This document shows positions 23,375 through 35,083 of a DNA stretch of 64,000 nt, in pieces. A program made the translations under genes and the position numbers. Numbering within the stretch: the first letter of the stretch is position 1; each line of letters starts with the position of its first letter. The notes below the pieces were generated by a model. That model worked only from the letters and a program-made list of their open reading frames with translations. It had not been told where the DNA came from and did not search any database. Source of the DNA: Bolinopsis microptera (taxonomy: Eukaryota; Ctenophora; Tentaculata; Lobata; Bolinopsidae); NCBI RefSeq assembly GCF_026151205.1, contig NC_087084.1, forward strand, positions 3,837,538 through 3,901,537, given 5' to 3'.

Positions 23375-26300
23375 ATCGTTCGCACCTAATAATTAAATTT
23401 GGCTTCTCTCGTACGTCCTCTAAAGAAGAAGTTTACCACTTCAAGATTCACTGTCTTGAGGGAACATCAGAGGCGGAGAGAGACTTCTCCTGGTCACCGC
23501 CCTCCCGCCCAATTAGCTGTTGCACTGGCATCACTGAGAAAAGAGATACTTTACTTATATGCTAGAGTGTAAAGAGTGTTTCAAGGTACTGCAATAATTT
23601 CAACAGTGAAAAACGAAAAGTGCATAGATAATAATGCTTATAATCAGTTAGAGGTTTAATATGGACAATTTGAATTTTAGTGGATTTTAAAGATTTGTTT
23701 ACTAAACTGAAACTTTTAATTTCCTAGAATTATTCTCGGATTTTCCTCATAACCAAAGCATCTTCAACTCTAGTGGAATTATCCTGCACTTCAAGTTCAA
23801 TGTTGGACCCGTGCGACTGCTTTGGTCAGGACGTTCCCATCTTTGCTGTGTCACATTCATTATATATCTAAGCAGGTTGCTATTTGCTGTTGTCCCTATC
23901 ATTCTATCTCTGAGTGGTTGCCATTTGCTGTTGTTCCCATATCCATTACTTATCTGAGTGAGTGGTTTGCTATTGGAGTATTGTCCCCATTTCCGAACCA
24001 CCTTAATGCAGCCAAAGCAGAAGCGGTTGCCATCATGCAAGCGGACTTAGGTGTTTTCTTTTTTTTATTCTTCTTCTTAATAAGCAAAGCAGCAAATTCT
24101 TAGAAAGCCATGGACCGTTGAAACTGCCACTTGAAGCGGCAAAGTGTTCGGTTCGATTTCTTTCTGGTAGTTTTTCATACCTTCCATCTTGCAGCCCAAA
24201 AGCATCTTGTCAGAATTTGATCATCTAGCTGCTCATTACTAATGATTGTTTCAAGCTTTTTCGCTGTGTTATTCCTTTCCTCTTTTTTTCAACTTTTCGC
24301 TTCTTTTCAATTTCGGGGATTCGGTGGCTGGTCTCCACTTTAAGCGGTTGAGTTCTCTGTTTTCATAATTTTTGTACTTGTGATTTTGTTTTTTCTTCTT
24401 CTGGCCGCTAAGATTTACCCGCCATAAAGGGGAGGGACGAACCTTGGCTTAATGGACGGCCAGGCCTGTTGTGCGTGATGGGGTTTTGTAGCACAGGATC
24501 GTTCATGATATCTTGATGTGGAGTACTTCTGCTTTATTGCAACTAAGCCGCCAGGAAAAATTGTTTGGTTTAAAAACATTGTGTTGCGAGCTCTTCAGGT
24601 TTCGAGTCGCTCATTTGTTATTTTTTTGGACATCTGATTCGGTATTTCAGAGGCATTTGCATCGCCTGATTCATTTGTGTCATAGGGTTCATCTGCATCT
24701 AGGGTTATCATTGCTCATAGGGTTTCTGCATCATAGGGTTCATCTGATTCATAGGGTTCAAATATCTGCGTCGTCATCGTAAGAATTGTTCAGATGTGCC
24801 TTGCCTTAATAGAGCTCACAGGCTCATCCGCAACAATGATGTAGACAAGATGTGTTCTCTCAACTGAGATTTCAAGGAGGGAGTGAGTTGATGGAGCTGA
24901 GTTGATATTGCCGATGGAGGAGGTTGGGATCGTATTGAATGAGATAGTTTCTGGCTCGCGTTTCTGGGGGAGGAGCCTTTCTTATGTAACCGTTCCTTAA
25001 ACGGCGCTTGTTGAACTCTCTTGCAGAGCTTTGTTGAACTTGATAACTAGAACTTCTTGGGGCGAAAATCAAATCTGTTGGCTTGGGATGAGGTAGATTC
25101 CTCACATATTTCGGAAAATCTGTTCAGTTCTGTAATCGTGCTGTCAATTTTCTTGATTTTGATTCAAACAGAAAACTTGTTTACAAAATTTTTGCTCCTG
25201 ATCCGATATATTCAAAACCGCAATTTTGGTTAGTTTATTTACTCAAGTAACTTTCAAGGGATGAAAGTGATGATAAAGGAAGAAATGCTGCGATGGACTT
25301 TTCCGCGGGGTGTATCAGGAGAGTGGACAAGAGAATAGAGGATCGTAAATTTGTCAGCAAGAACTCTCGGGTTTTGTTCCTAGTCATGAGAAAATCCCAT
25401 CGCTTGCCGGTTTATTCCATGATGTTTTTGAATTTTGGTTGGAGCATAATGTCGCCTGGAGCATACAATTCGGTGGAGTTCAGGTGTTTTAAGGAATGCG
25501 GAGATCACTTTTGGAAAAGACTCTTGATGTTGTTTGTTGTTCAGATTCTCTAGATAGGGGGTTTTTAAGGCAGGTTTTTGGTGCAGGCCCGCTAAAATCA
25601 CAATCTGCGATATTAGCAGGAATTTGAGGAATAGGTATTCATCTTGAGGGAATAAAAATTTAGAGCGTTTTTTTACAGCGAAAAGGATTTTGAGGGCCTC
25701 CCACAAGTTACAAGAATTTTTACTACGGTTCGTGTTCTCGTTGTTCTCCTTGTTTAGTTTTTATTGTTGTTGGTACCAACGCTTGTTATACTTCGAACAC
25801 TCTCATCTTTTGAATTCCTCGACCTCTCTGAAACATTCCTTGACCTAACTCCGATCAGCTATCGTTGGTAAAGCACTGACACTATGGTAGGTTGAAAAAC
25901 GTCACAGTAGTTTGATTGTTATCAATCGTTGGGTTCAAATCTCTGCTCTTCACTTCTCTAAGGAAGGGGCAAGAAAGGACACCCGCGACAAATAATGTAA
26001 TGGCTTCCATTACTGTGGACCAGAAAAAGGAAAAGATATCTCTGATTTACTACTTCGGGTTACACCCCGGAAAACAAGGGAGGAGTTAAGTTTAGGCCAC
26101 TCCTTAAGATTCTGCACCTCACCTCCGTAGGATCAGAAGCCCTCAGTCTCCTGATCAACCAAGTCGTTCTCGTAGAGGTGCTGGCCAGAATGTGTGTCTG
26201 CAGAGCAGGTGGGATGGTGCTTTGAACCCTTTGACCACAACCCTGGACAGCTGTGATGTTCTTATAGGGGTGGTGGGACTATGGTGTTGTTTTACAGGCT

Positions 26301-26502
26301 GGTAACTTTAGGAGAAGTTTGAGGGCTGTGTGGTTGGGTGGTCCGTATGGTTTTGGACTCGACACCTTGTACAGATGATGGGTGGGTTGAATGTTCAGGA
26401 CACGTTCTGAGTGGTAAATTTGTTGTAGGTGGAGGCTGCTGCCTCCACCGTAGAAAATAGTTGTAGGTTATTGGACCGTGAGAGTTGGATAGATTTATCC
26501 AT
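23375..26502 (-). pseudogene. Gene A copy 1, frame-broken
   Basis: Every part of gene A is recognisable: the terminal-exon counterpart (about 23375-23545), the GQQQM repeat region (23860-24010), the Lys-rich block, the Met/Asn repeat (24660-24770, shortened), the Arg-rich NLS-like block (24960-25030), and the start (ATG counterpart 26502-26500). Frame changes occur every few tens of codons and some segments of the repeats are missing. The defects are mostly one-base insertions, which fits uncorrected long-read error as well as genuine decay. Only fragments of 60-110 codons remain open. Confidence 0.7.
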
Positions 26503-26734
26503 ATTGTCCCGGTGTATTCTGGGCAGATTGGGGTACTGTTGCCAGGGACAACTTTTTTTCTGCTGGTTGATTTCTAACTATGTTCGAGTGAGTGAGTTTT
26601 TCTCGTTCAGGAGCACACGAATTGGAACTGTGGATCATATCGTACCACGGAGACGGATAGTAATTCTGTTTTGGTATAATTTACTGGTATCTGCCAGTTT
26701 CTGATTTAATTTTCTTAGTTTTCATATAAATGAC

Positions 26735-27665
26735 ATCTAGTTATCAGGGAGTACTTAGTGACGGGAACAATGTACTTGTGCATAAGGACGTAATTTAACA
26801 CGCTCACAAGGCTGCCTTTCAACTCACCGCCACTGCTTGAGTGGATGGTAGAGTAAATTACAGCTGCAGAATTATCAGTAGTGTCACGCCTACTTAATGT
26901 TCAAACTAGCTCTTTCCAAGTTTCCACCGGAAGCGCATATAGAGAATTTTCCTTGGATAGCTGTCACGTGAAAGTTCACGGAGATATCGGATTGAGCGCG
27001 TTTAATGGGTGGATATATAGCGCGTGACATTGAGTATCATGCAGACCCGATTAGCACCATATAAGGCGTTTAATATAAGAGCTGGCATCTAGCACGTGAT
27101 ATTTGAAAAGCTAATTACCATCTATAAGGGCGTAATTAAGAGCTCTCGGAGTTGCAGGGAGTTGTAATAAGCGTGAAAATTTGGTGGTTGATTAGGGTTG
27201 TAACAGTAATACAAGTAATTTTTCGTTGAACTATGGTTGAGTATAAAGCTAACTTTGGTTTAAGAAACAGTGTGTGAGGACGGTTACAGATGGAAAGTGC
27301 ACTGAATTTGTTGTTCAATGGTTAGAACAAAAGATTGGTCCCGAACCGGCTGAATCGTTGTTCGTTGAAAAACTGTCTCGTTACCTTTGGTTACTAGAGT
27401 AACTTGGTATGAGAGAGTGAGTGGAAACCAGACGAAAGTAGGAGAAGTTCGGGGATCGGGGAGCGAATTTGGGGACATATATTTCTAAATTTAGGGGGGG
27501 AGGTTTCCCCAAAATGGCAGTCCAATAACACATTTTCTGAAAATTCCTAATTTTCAAACTTTTCATCAGTTCCCTGGGGAATGATAAAAAGATGCGAGCG
27601 TGCTGAATCACTCTACAGAGCATTTAAAGCAAAATTCTTTAAATGCTCATTTTTGTATAATTTTT
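26735..27665 (-). promoter_or_regulatory. Shared upstream module, truncated copy (gene A copy 1)
   Basis: This is the same ~0.9-kb module that starts every B unit, here directly upstream of A1. It includes a perfect CArg-type box ccatataagg (27057-27066), cacgtga E-box-like words (26961 and 27090 regions), gcgcgtgacat and gcgtaattaagagc. It ends at the AT-rich junction with the 3' flank of A2. It is presumably the A1 promoter region. It could also act as a recombination hot spot. Confidence 0.5.
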
Positions 27666-27834
27666 TATTTTTTATTACACATGATACTATTATGTATTCA
27701 CCTTTTACATTTTAAAGTCGGAATGTTATTTATTTATCAGCGGTTAGAAAGCTTTACAATAAATAGTAAATGCTATAATCATTATTCAGTACCTCAATGT
27801 GGTATCATACCAACCTCAGTTAAACTGAAAAATA

Positions 27835-30800
27835 TCAAATATTTTCTTGCTCAGTACAAATTTTGTCGTTCGCACCTAAAAATAAATTGTTCTTCTCTCG
27901 TTCGTCCTCTAGAAAGAAGTCCACTTCAAATTCACAGTCCTGAGGAACTTCAGAGGCGGAGAGAGACTCCTCCCTGTCACCGCCTCCCGCCCAATCTAGC
28001 TGCTGCACTGGCATCACTGAGAAAAGAGAAACTTTACTTATAAGCTAGAGTGGTCTCAAGGTACTGTAAGAATCTCACATTGAAACAGAAAAGTGCAAGA
28101 TATTATGCTATTATCTGTTAGAGGTTAACTATGGACAATTTGAATTGTAGTGCATTTTAAAGATTTGTACCTAAACTGCAACTTTCAATTTCCTAGAATT
28201 ATTCTCGATTACCTCACTAACCAAAAGCATCTGTATTCTCTAGTGGAATATCCTGCACTTCAAGTTCAAGTTGACCCGTGCCAAATTCTTGGTCGGAAGT
28301 TCCCATTTGTTGTTGTCCCATATCCATTCCTAAATCTAAGTTGGTTGCCATTTGCTGTTGACCCATATCCATTCCTAAATCTAAGCTGGGTGCCATTTGC
28401 TGTTGTCCCATATCCATTCCTATATCTGAGCTGGTTGCTATTTGCTGTTGTCCCATATCCGAACCACCTTCATTTGCAGCCAAAGCAGAAGCGGTTGCCA
28501 TCTGCCAAGCGGACTTAGGTGTTTTCTTTTTCTTATTCTTATACTTCATAAGCAAAGCAGCAAACTTCTTAGAAGCCATGACCGTTGAAACTGCACTTGG
28601 AAGCGGCAAAGTGTTCGGTTCGATTTCCTTTCTGGTAGGTTTCTCGATACCTTCCATCATGGCAGCCCCAAAAGCCATCATGTCAGCAATTTGATCATCT
28701 AGCTGCTCTTTACTAATGATTGTTTCAGCTTTTTCGCTGATGTTTTCCTTCCTCTTTTTTTCAACTTTTTTCGATTTCTTTTCAATTTCCGGGGGATTCG
28801 GTGCTGGCTCCACTTTAAGCGGTTTGATTTCCTCTGTTTTCATGATTTTTGTACTTGTGATATTTGTTTCTTTCTTCTTCTGGCCGTAAGATTTTCCCGC
28901 CATAAAGGGAGGGACGAATCCTTGGCTAATGTACGGCCAAGCCTGTTGTGCGATGATGGGGTTTTGTAGCACAGGATCGTTCATGATATCTTGCATGTGA
29001 TTATCTGACTTTATTTCAACTAAGCCGCCAGGTAAATTGTTTGGTTTAAAAACATTGTGTTGCAAGCTCTCAGGTTTGAGTCGCTCATTTGTTATTTTTT
29101 CTGACATCTGATTCGGTATTCTCAGAGGCATTTGCATCGCTTGATTCATTTGTGTCATAGGGTTCATCTGCAACATAGGGTTCATCTGCATCATAGGGTT
29201 CATCTGCATCATAGGGTTCACCATCTGCGTCGTCATCGTAGAATTGTTCAGACTGTCTTGTCCACGAGATGCACAGCAACAATGATGACGACAAGATGTT
29301 TTCTTCTCAACCTGAGATTTCAAGGAGAGAGTGAGTTGTTGGAGCTGAGTTGATATTGCCGATGGAGGAGGTTGGATCGTTTGAAATGAGATACGTTTCT
29401 GGTCACGCCGCTCTGGGGGAGGAGCTTTCCTTCTGAACCGTTTCCTAAAACGGCGCTTGTTGAATTCTCTTGCAGAGCTTTGTTGAACTTGATAACTAGA
29501 ACTTCTTGGACGAAAATCAATTCTGTTGGCATTGGATGAGGTAGGTTCCTCACATATTTCGGAAAATCTGTTCAGCTTCTGTAATCGTGCTGTCAAATTT
29601 CTTGATTCTGATTCAACAGAAACTTGTCTTACAAATTTTTGATCCTGATCGCGATATATCTCAAAACCGCTATTTTGGTTAGTTTCATACTCAAGAAACT
29701 CTTCAAAGGATGAAAGTGATGATAAAGAAGAAATGCTGGTGACTTTTCCCGGCGGGGGTGTATCAGGGGGTGGACCAAGAAAATCTGAAAATTTGTCAGC
29801 AAGAACTCTCGTTTGTTCCTCGTCAAGAGAACCACCGCTTGCCGGTTTATCCATGATGTTTTGAATTTTGGTGAGAAATGTGCCCTGGTTAAATTCGGTG
29901 GAGTCAGGTGTTTTACAAGAATGCGGAGATCCACTTTTGGAAGACTCTGATGTTGTTTGTTGTTCAGTTTCCTCTGATAGTGGTTTTAAGGCAGGTGTTT
30001 GTGCAGGCCCGCTAAAATCACAAACTGCGATATTAGCAGGAATTTGAGGAATCGGATTTTCATCTTGAGGGAAAACATTTAGAGCGTTTTTTACAGCGAA
30101 AGGATTGACGGCATCACAAATACTATACTCCGGTTCGTTTTCCTCGTTGTCTCCATGTTTAGTTTTATTTCTTGTTGGTACACCGCTAGCTATACTTCGA
30201 ACACTCTCATCTTTTGAATTCCTCGAACTTTCTGAAACATTCCTTGACCTAACTCCGCTTGCGATCGTTGGTAAAGCGCTGACACTCGGTAGGTTTGAAA
30301 ACGTCACAGTAGTTTCATTGTTATCACTCGTTGGTTCAAATCTCTGCTCCTTCACTTCTCCTAAGGAAGGGCAAGAAGGGACAGCCGCGGCAAATGGTAA
30401 TGGTTCCAACTGTGGACAAGAAAAAGCGAAAGATATCTCCTGATTTACTACTCGGGTTACACCCCCGGAAAACAGCGAGGAGTTAAGTTTAGGCCACTCC
30501 TTAAGAACTGCACTCACCTCAGTAGGATCAGAAGCCCAGTCCTCCTCGATCACCAATTCGTTCTCGTAGAGGTGCCTGCCAGAATGTGTGTCCTGCAGAG
30601 CAGGTGGGATGGTGCTTTGAACCTTGCCACACCCCTGGACAGCTGCTGATGTTATTATAGGAGGTGGTGGGACTTTGGTGTTGTTTACAGGCTTGGTAAC
30701 TTTAGGAGAAGTTTGAGGCTGTGTGGTTGTTGGTCCGGCTGGTATTTGACCTCGACATCCTTGACAGATGTTGGGTGGGTTGAATGTTCCAGGACACGTC

Positions 30801-30895
30801 TGAGTGGTAATTTGTTGTGGTGGAGGCTGCTGACCTCCACCGTAGAAATAGTTGTAGGTTATTGGACCAGCTGAGGGTTGGATAGATTTATCCAT
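27835..30895 (-). CDS. Gene A: long low-complexity protein, two exons seen
   Basis: The main exon (30895-28222) is open for about 890 codons. It can end at a GTTAGT donor just before its stop and join in phase 1 to 28016-27835 (acceptor tttctcttttctcag), adding an acidic C-terminus (VQQLDWAGGGDREES … EVDFFLEDEREK). The protein is rich in Pro, Ser, Gln, Met and charged residues and is probably disordered. In order: a CxxC pair (QGCRGQ region), Ser-rich middle, Arg-rich block KRRFRKRFRRK (about residue 490), CRHHCCCASRG, a Met/Asn-rich PMMQMN repeat, Lys-rich blocks, and three 15-residue repeats with core DLGMDMGQQQM. The basic blocks suggest nuclear targeting. There is no known domain. The frame stays open and coding-like for about 65 codons upstream of the first Met (to about 31090), so a 5' exon is probably missing from this model. 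Function unknown. Confidence 0.75.
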
Positions 30896-31110
30896 GTCCC
30901 CAGGTGTATTCTGGGCAGCTTGGTTACTGTTGCCAGGGACAACTTTTCTGCCTGGTTGATTTCTAACTTGTTCGAGTGGTGAGTTTTCTCGTTCAGGAGC
31001 ACCACGGAACTCTGACTCGTACCACGGAGACGGATAGTTATTCTGTTTTGGTATATTTACCTGGTTCTGCCAGTTTCTGATATAATTTCATAGTTTCATA
31101 TATAATTACA

Positions 31111-31980
31111 TCTAGTACAGGGAATACTAAGTGACCGGGACAATGTAGCATAAGGAGTGATTTAACACGCTCACACAGGCTGACTTTCAACTTTACCGCC
31201 ACCTGCTTGAGTGATGGTAGAAGTTAATTTCAGCTGCAGAATTATCAGTGTCACGCCTAGTTATTGTTCAAACTAGCTCTTTCCTAGTTTCCACCGGAAG
31301 CGCCATATAGAGAATTTCCTTGGATAGCTGTCACGTGACAGTCACGAGATATCGATTGAGCGCGTTTACTGGTTGGACATATAGCGCGTGATATTGAGCT
31401 ATTATGCAGACCCAATTACGCACCATATAAGGCGTAATTAAGAGCTCTCGGAGTTGCAGGGAGTTGTAATAGCGTGAAATTGGCTGGTTGATTAGGTGTA
31501 ACAGTACATACAAGTAAATTTTTCGTGAACTATGTTGGTATAAAGCTAACTTTGGTTTTAGAACAGTGTGTGAGGGCGCGTACAGATGGAAAGTGCACTG
31601 ATTTGTTGTTCAAATGGTTAGAACAAAGATTTGTCCGAACCGGCTGAAATCGTTGTTACGTTGAAAACTGTCTCGATTACCTTGTTACCTAGCTAGTAAC
31701 TTGGTATGAAGAGAGAGTGGAAACCAGACGAAAGTAAGACGAAGTCTCGGGGATCGGGGATGCAGCCTACAATGGGCATGAATATATAGAGGGCCCTAGG
31801 TTGCTCCCCAGATCGGCAGTCCAATAACACATTTTCTGAAAATTTCTAATTTTCAAACTTTCATCAGTTCCCTGGGGAATGATAAAAAGATGCGGCGTGA
31901 TAAAATATGCGACGTGCTGAATCACTCTACAGAGCATTTAAAGCAAAATCTTTAAATGCCTCAACTATTGTATAATTTCC
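31111..31980. promoter_or_regulatory. Shared ~0.9-kb module between gene A and the B array
   Basis: This stretch lies immediately upstream of gene A copy 2 and is also the first part of B unit 1. Its counterparts start at about 35221, 39467, 43650, 47911, 52128, 56388 and 60627. It contains cacgtgac (31331-31338), a CArG-type box ccatataagg (31423-31432), repeated gcgtaattaa(g)agc and gcgcgtga words and tataaagc. B units carry a second ccatataaggcgtaatta copy nearby that is absent here. In minus orientation a 47-codon frame at about 31690-31840 reads LLDCRSGEQPRALY and could be an upstream exon of gene A. Promoter function is inferred from position only. Confidence 0.5.
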
Positions 31981-32442
31981 GACTGATCTCTCAAAATAAT
32001 GGTTTTTTATCCGTAACAATTAACGACACTGGTTCGACAACATGGCGCCTTTTTGATGCAGTAAACACATTTTCCATTAAAATTTTATCTTCGCCGCGTT
32101 CGCCTATAAAAAATTCAAAATATATAAAGAGTCTTTTATTGTTCAAAATGAAAACAGGGGAAAATCATAACTTCATGATCGTGCAAACCATATTTCAAAT
32201 CTCATAACCAATAAAAACAATCAAAGACCATCAAAACAACTAAAGAAATTCCTAAAAAAGGAGGAACGGTAGCATGCATCCGAAAGAGATGACACTTTTG
32301 GAGAAGCTGACCAAAACCTTAAATTATTTAAATTTAATAGAGTGTATTTAATAATAAATTCTATTGTCCAAGAGATGTGTTCAAATACATAACAGTTTGA
32401 TAGTAATAAACTGAATGTTACGAAGCATTTAACCAAAACTTT

Positions 32443-32640
32443 TCAGTCCTTCATAAATTCCAATTAAATTTGTAAAAATTCTCAATAAATAGTATAACCC
32501 TGATACGTTTCAGAGTAATGAGACAATTTCTCAGTATAAGACTTAACAAGCCTGACCGGACAATAACAGCGTCAACGTCAGAAACATTCTTTTGAATATC
32601 GACAATCCTGTCTCATACCACTTGCAGTCAACCTGCAAGT
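32443..32640 (-). CDS. ORF C: small minus-strand ORF in each B unit
   Basis: The consensus of the eight units gives a 64-codon minus-strand frame. It starts MQVDCKRKETGLSIFKKN, continues with VSDVDAVIAGQAVKSIL and ends NFTNLLEFMKD plus TGA. The equivalents are about 36650-36845, 40855-41055, 45062-45255, 49316-49514, 53578-53777, 57797-58000 and 62013-62215. The ATG overlaps an acceptor-like tttcacatgcag, so it could instead be the last exon of a longer minus-strand gene. A donor-like cccaggtaatg lies about 150 bp upstream on the same strand, but the phases do not fit. The helix-rich, Lys/Glu/Leu composition and length argue for coding. Conservation between copies does not help, because all parts of the unit are equally similar. 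No family is recognised. Confidence 0.35.
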
Positions 32641-32888
32641 GAAACTATAAGCATACGCATTATCATGATTGCAAATTGACACATTTATGTTATAATACGT
32701 ACTTTTAAACGAGCCTGACCAAATGCTCGAGTTTACATTTCCCTGTGACCGCAGGCTAATATATGTACTTAATCATGAAAGAGATTCGGCGAATGACAGG
32801 CTAGAGCGGCGGCCCCGTAAGCTGATGAGCGCGGCCCACTAAAGAGTTTACACCGCGGTCTGTAAAACTTGGAAATGAACGCGAAATA

Positions 32889-32915
32889 ATATACTAAAAC
32901 GTAAGCGTTTTATAA
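32889..32915. other. Hairpin conserved in B units
   Basis: Taaaaacg and cgttttta form an 8-bp stem with loop taag. It is perfect in B7 (58265-58284) and nearly so in the other units. It follows atcgcgaaatattata, about 30 bp beyond the gctgagcgcggccca doublet. Possibly structural or regulatory; no function is shown. Confidence 0.4.
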
Positions 32916-34177
32916 AAAATTTTGAAAGAACAGGGTTTGGTAAATAGGGGCTGATGTAAATTATAATTTTATTGATACAAATATTACAACAACCTTTCGT
33001 TTGTTGTTATAAACGGTTATTGTTTCTGATTCACTGTTTTTGTCTTTTAAATATTTCACTGATTAAATTTAAGGATTGTGTTTCACACTTTTTTGCCAAT
33101 GAATAATAACTGTATAAGCCTATTTTAAAGATTTAGACTTCGTGAGGGTTAGAAAAAAGCCACTATCTTGTAGAATTTGAACTTACTAACATCTAAACAA
33201 ACTATTAAAAAAATAAAATTAGTATCCATAAGAGCAAAGACACAGAGCAGAGAAAACCTTCATTTCAGTTAATCATGTTTACTTATAGTACGGACGTGCC
33301 TCAAGAACTACTTTTTCCTGATTCGTTGCATTTCAAAACTACAGACATTAGGGAAATAAGCTATATTAATAGTTAAAAAAAATTAAGCACTTTTGGACGA
33401 GCTTAACTCTGTTAGAGTAAGCCTATCAGACCAAGAACTATTCAGTCTGTACTTAGCCGGCGTGTGATCGTAATTTTACACTGCACAGCCAGCACATGAA
33501 ATTACTAACATATTACACAGCGTCGAGCCATCTAGTTCATAATTATGGCAGGTCTCATTTACTACTTTTGTGTCCTTCAGCTCATTGTGATATCATGTGA
33601 CTACTTTAAATATAATATCTATCATATATTAACATCACAAGGGAGCTAGAGAAAACTTAGCAAGTTTGCTCAAACTCATAACTTTGTTACTATAAAGCGA
33701 ACTTACAAGCACTTTAAATCAAGTCTGCAGCAAATTAATTTTATTATGTTGTTAACTTGAGCTAATATTAGAGCCTCATTCAGATCAATTGGGAGCATTG
33801 TGTTAACTTTTTGTGATCAGTTTTATGCGTGTTATAGATAAAAGCAGATATTTAAACGCATCAGCGAAAATTAAGAACGAGTCTTTTTCATGTCTTTACA
33901 TATCGTGGACAAACCTGTTTAGTGTTTATCCGAGCAGGATTTTTATTATGACATGGTTTGAGGGTTGCAACTAGACTTCAATTTTACAAGTCAAATCTAA
34001 ATGCATGTGTTAAAATTACATTTCTCTAATAATTGTTTATGTATTCTTTAGTAATTAATACTAAGTTATGGTTACCAAAACCATAGTTATTAAATAACTT
34101 ATATCATAGGTTACATTTTAATTAAATAATAACTCTCCATTTCACAACTAATTCAAATAGCGAAGTAAGACCTCATC

Positions 34178-35083
34178 ATGCAGAGGATCCTGTCTACTTC
34201 CTGATCTACCCTCTGCCACCACCAGACCTGACCAGTCCAAGTGTAACGACGGCGTGCTACTTTTTCACACGTGGTTAACAGGATGGCTCTGCACTCAAAA
34301 CTTCCTGAATGGACTTATGAGTAAAGTTAAGGGTTTTTTTTGTTTGTTTGCTCAGGGAGCAGGAATCCTACATACTTCGATAGGTCCAGGAGTTTCCGAA
34401 CTGTTCGCAAAGTGCTAGGAATGTGGTACAACCTAGCACACTAGTCCAATGTAATTTTGGGTTTTCACAATGGATAAAAAATCTTGTGTTAATTTTACAG
34501 TTAATTAAAATTGATATTTAATTTTTGATTATCAAAGCATGTTCGACAGCACCCTAGTAAATTGTGCGGAAGGACAAGTGGCTTTTCCAACTCCGGTAGA
34601 TCCTCACTCTGGTCATGTAAAGAACAAAACGGTAGAGAGCGCACAGTTACGTTAACGTACAGAGCTTGCAGTGTGGGATGCTAAAGTAACTGCGCAAAAA
34701 TCGAGATAAAATAGTCGAAATGTACAACTGAACGATTTTACAAACACAAAATTGGTAAAATGATTGACTTAGGAAAGCAAATGGAAGAATGTAGGGTAAA
34801 AATGAATGAGCTGGGCGCACAAAATTTAAAAAAAAATATGAAAACAGCGTTTTAGTGGTTTGGGGTCAATCTTTGGTGACAATTGGATAAATAATTTCGT
34901 AAAAGAAGACGAAGATGCAGCCAAACCAGCAGTCTAATAGAACCTGCCGACAAAACTGCCGCTCAACCATGCCGACAAACTAAACCTGCAGACGAAGAGA
35001 AAACGGCAGTTCAACCGCCGCCTCAAATCACATACACAGATTCTCGAGATTGCAAAGAGTCAAAACCGATCGAAAAGAACCTA
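34178..35083 (+). CDS. Gene B copy 1: small secreted protein (consensus model)
   Basis: The array consensus encodes about 248 residues in three exons. Exon 1 gives a signal peptide (MRGVLVLLLIFLCHHQTDA) and CNDGC. A 38-39-nt intron (gtgagtaaag … tttgctcag) follows. Exon 2 is about 60 nt. A second intron of about 110 nt (gttatg … gattttcag) precedes exon 3. Phases agree (1, 2). The mature chain has seven Cys (about 22, 26, 77, 83, 113, 121, 240), two N-glycosylation sequons (NAT, NGT), a Thr/Val-rich middle, then an amphipathic helix-like part (FGKQMEEWRVKMNELGAQME), a dibasic KR, and an Ala/Pro/Lys tail. A TATA-like aaataaaa lies about 55 nt upstream of the ATG. Secretion is the only inferable property; no family is recognised. 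This copy has indels in all exons, a degraded exon 3 acceptor (attatcaaag) and a lost TAA, so it would not be translated as written. Confidence 0.6.

Larger units (their letters stand above)
23190..31975. repeat. Direct tandem duplication carrying gene A, period about 4.48 kb
   Basis: Copy A1 spans about 23190-27665 and copy A2 about 27680-31975. They match through the 3' flank (tattcacctttta… agcggttagaaagctttacaat), the whole of gene A, and the ~0.9-kb module upstream of it. Both breakpoints fall in AT-rich sequence with short homology (catgatactattatgtattcacc against caataatactattaggtattcacc). A1 carries many single-base insertions and deletions relative to A2. In A2 the module continues, without a visible break, into the first unit of the B array. 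Confidence 0.9.

Noticed and set aside
29085-29353. ORFs on both strands overlapping the Met/Asn repeat of gene A (Asp/Glu/Pro-rich and His/Arg-rich)
   Set aside because: They are other-frame shadows of the long gene A exon.
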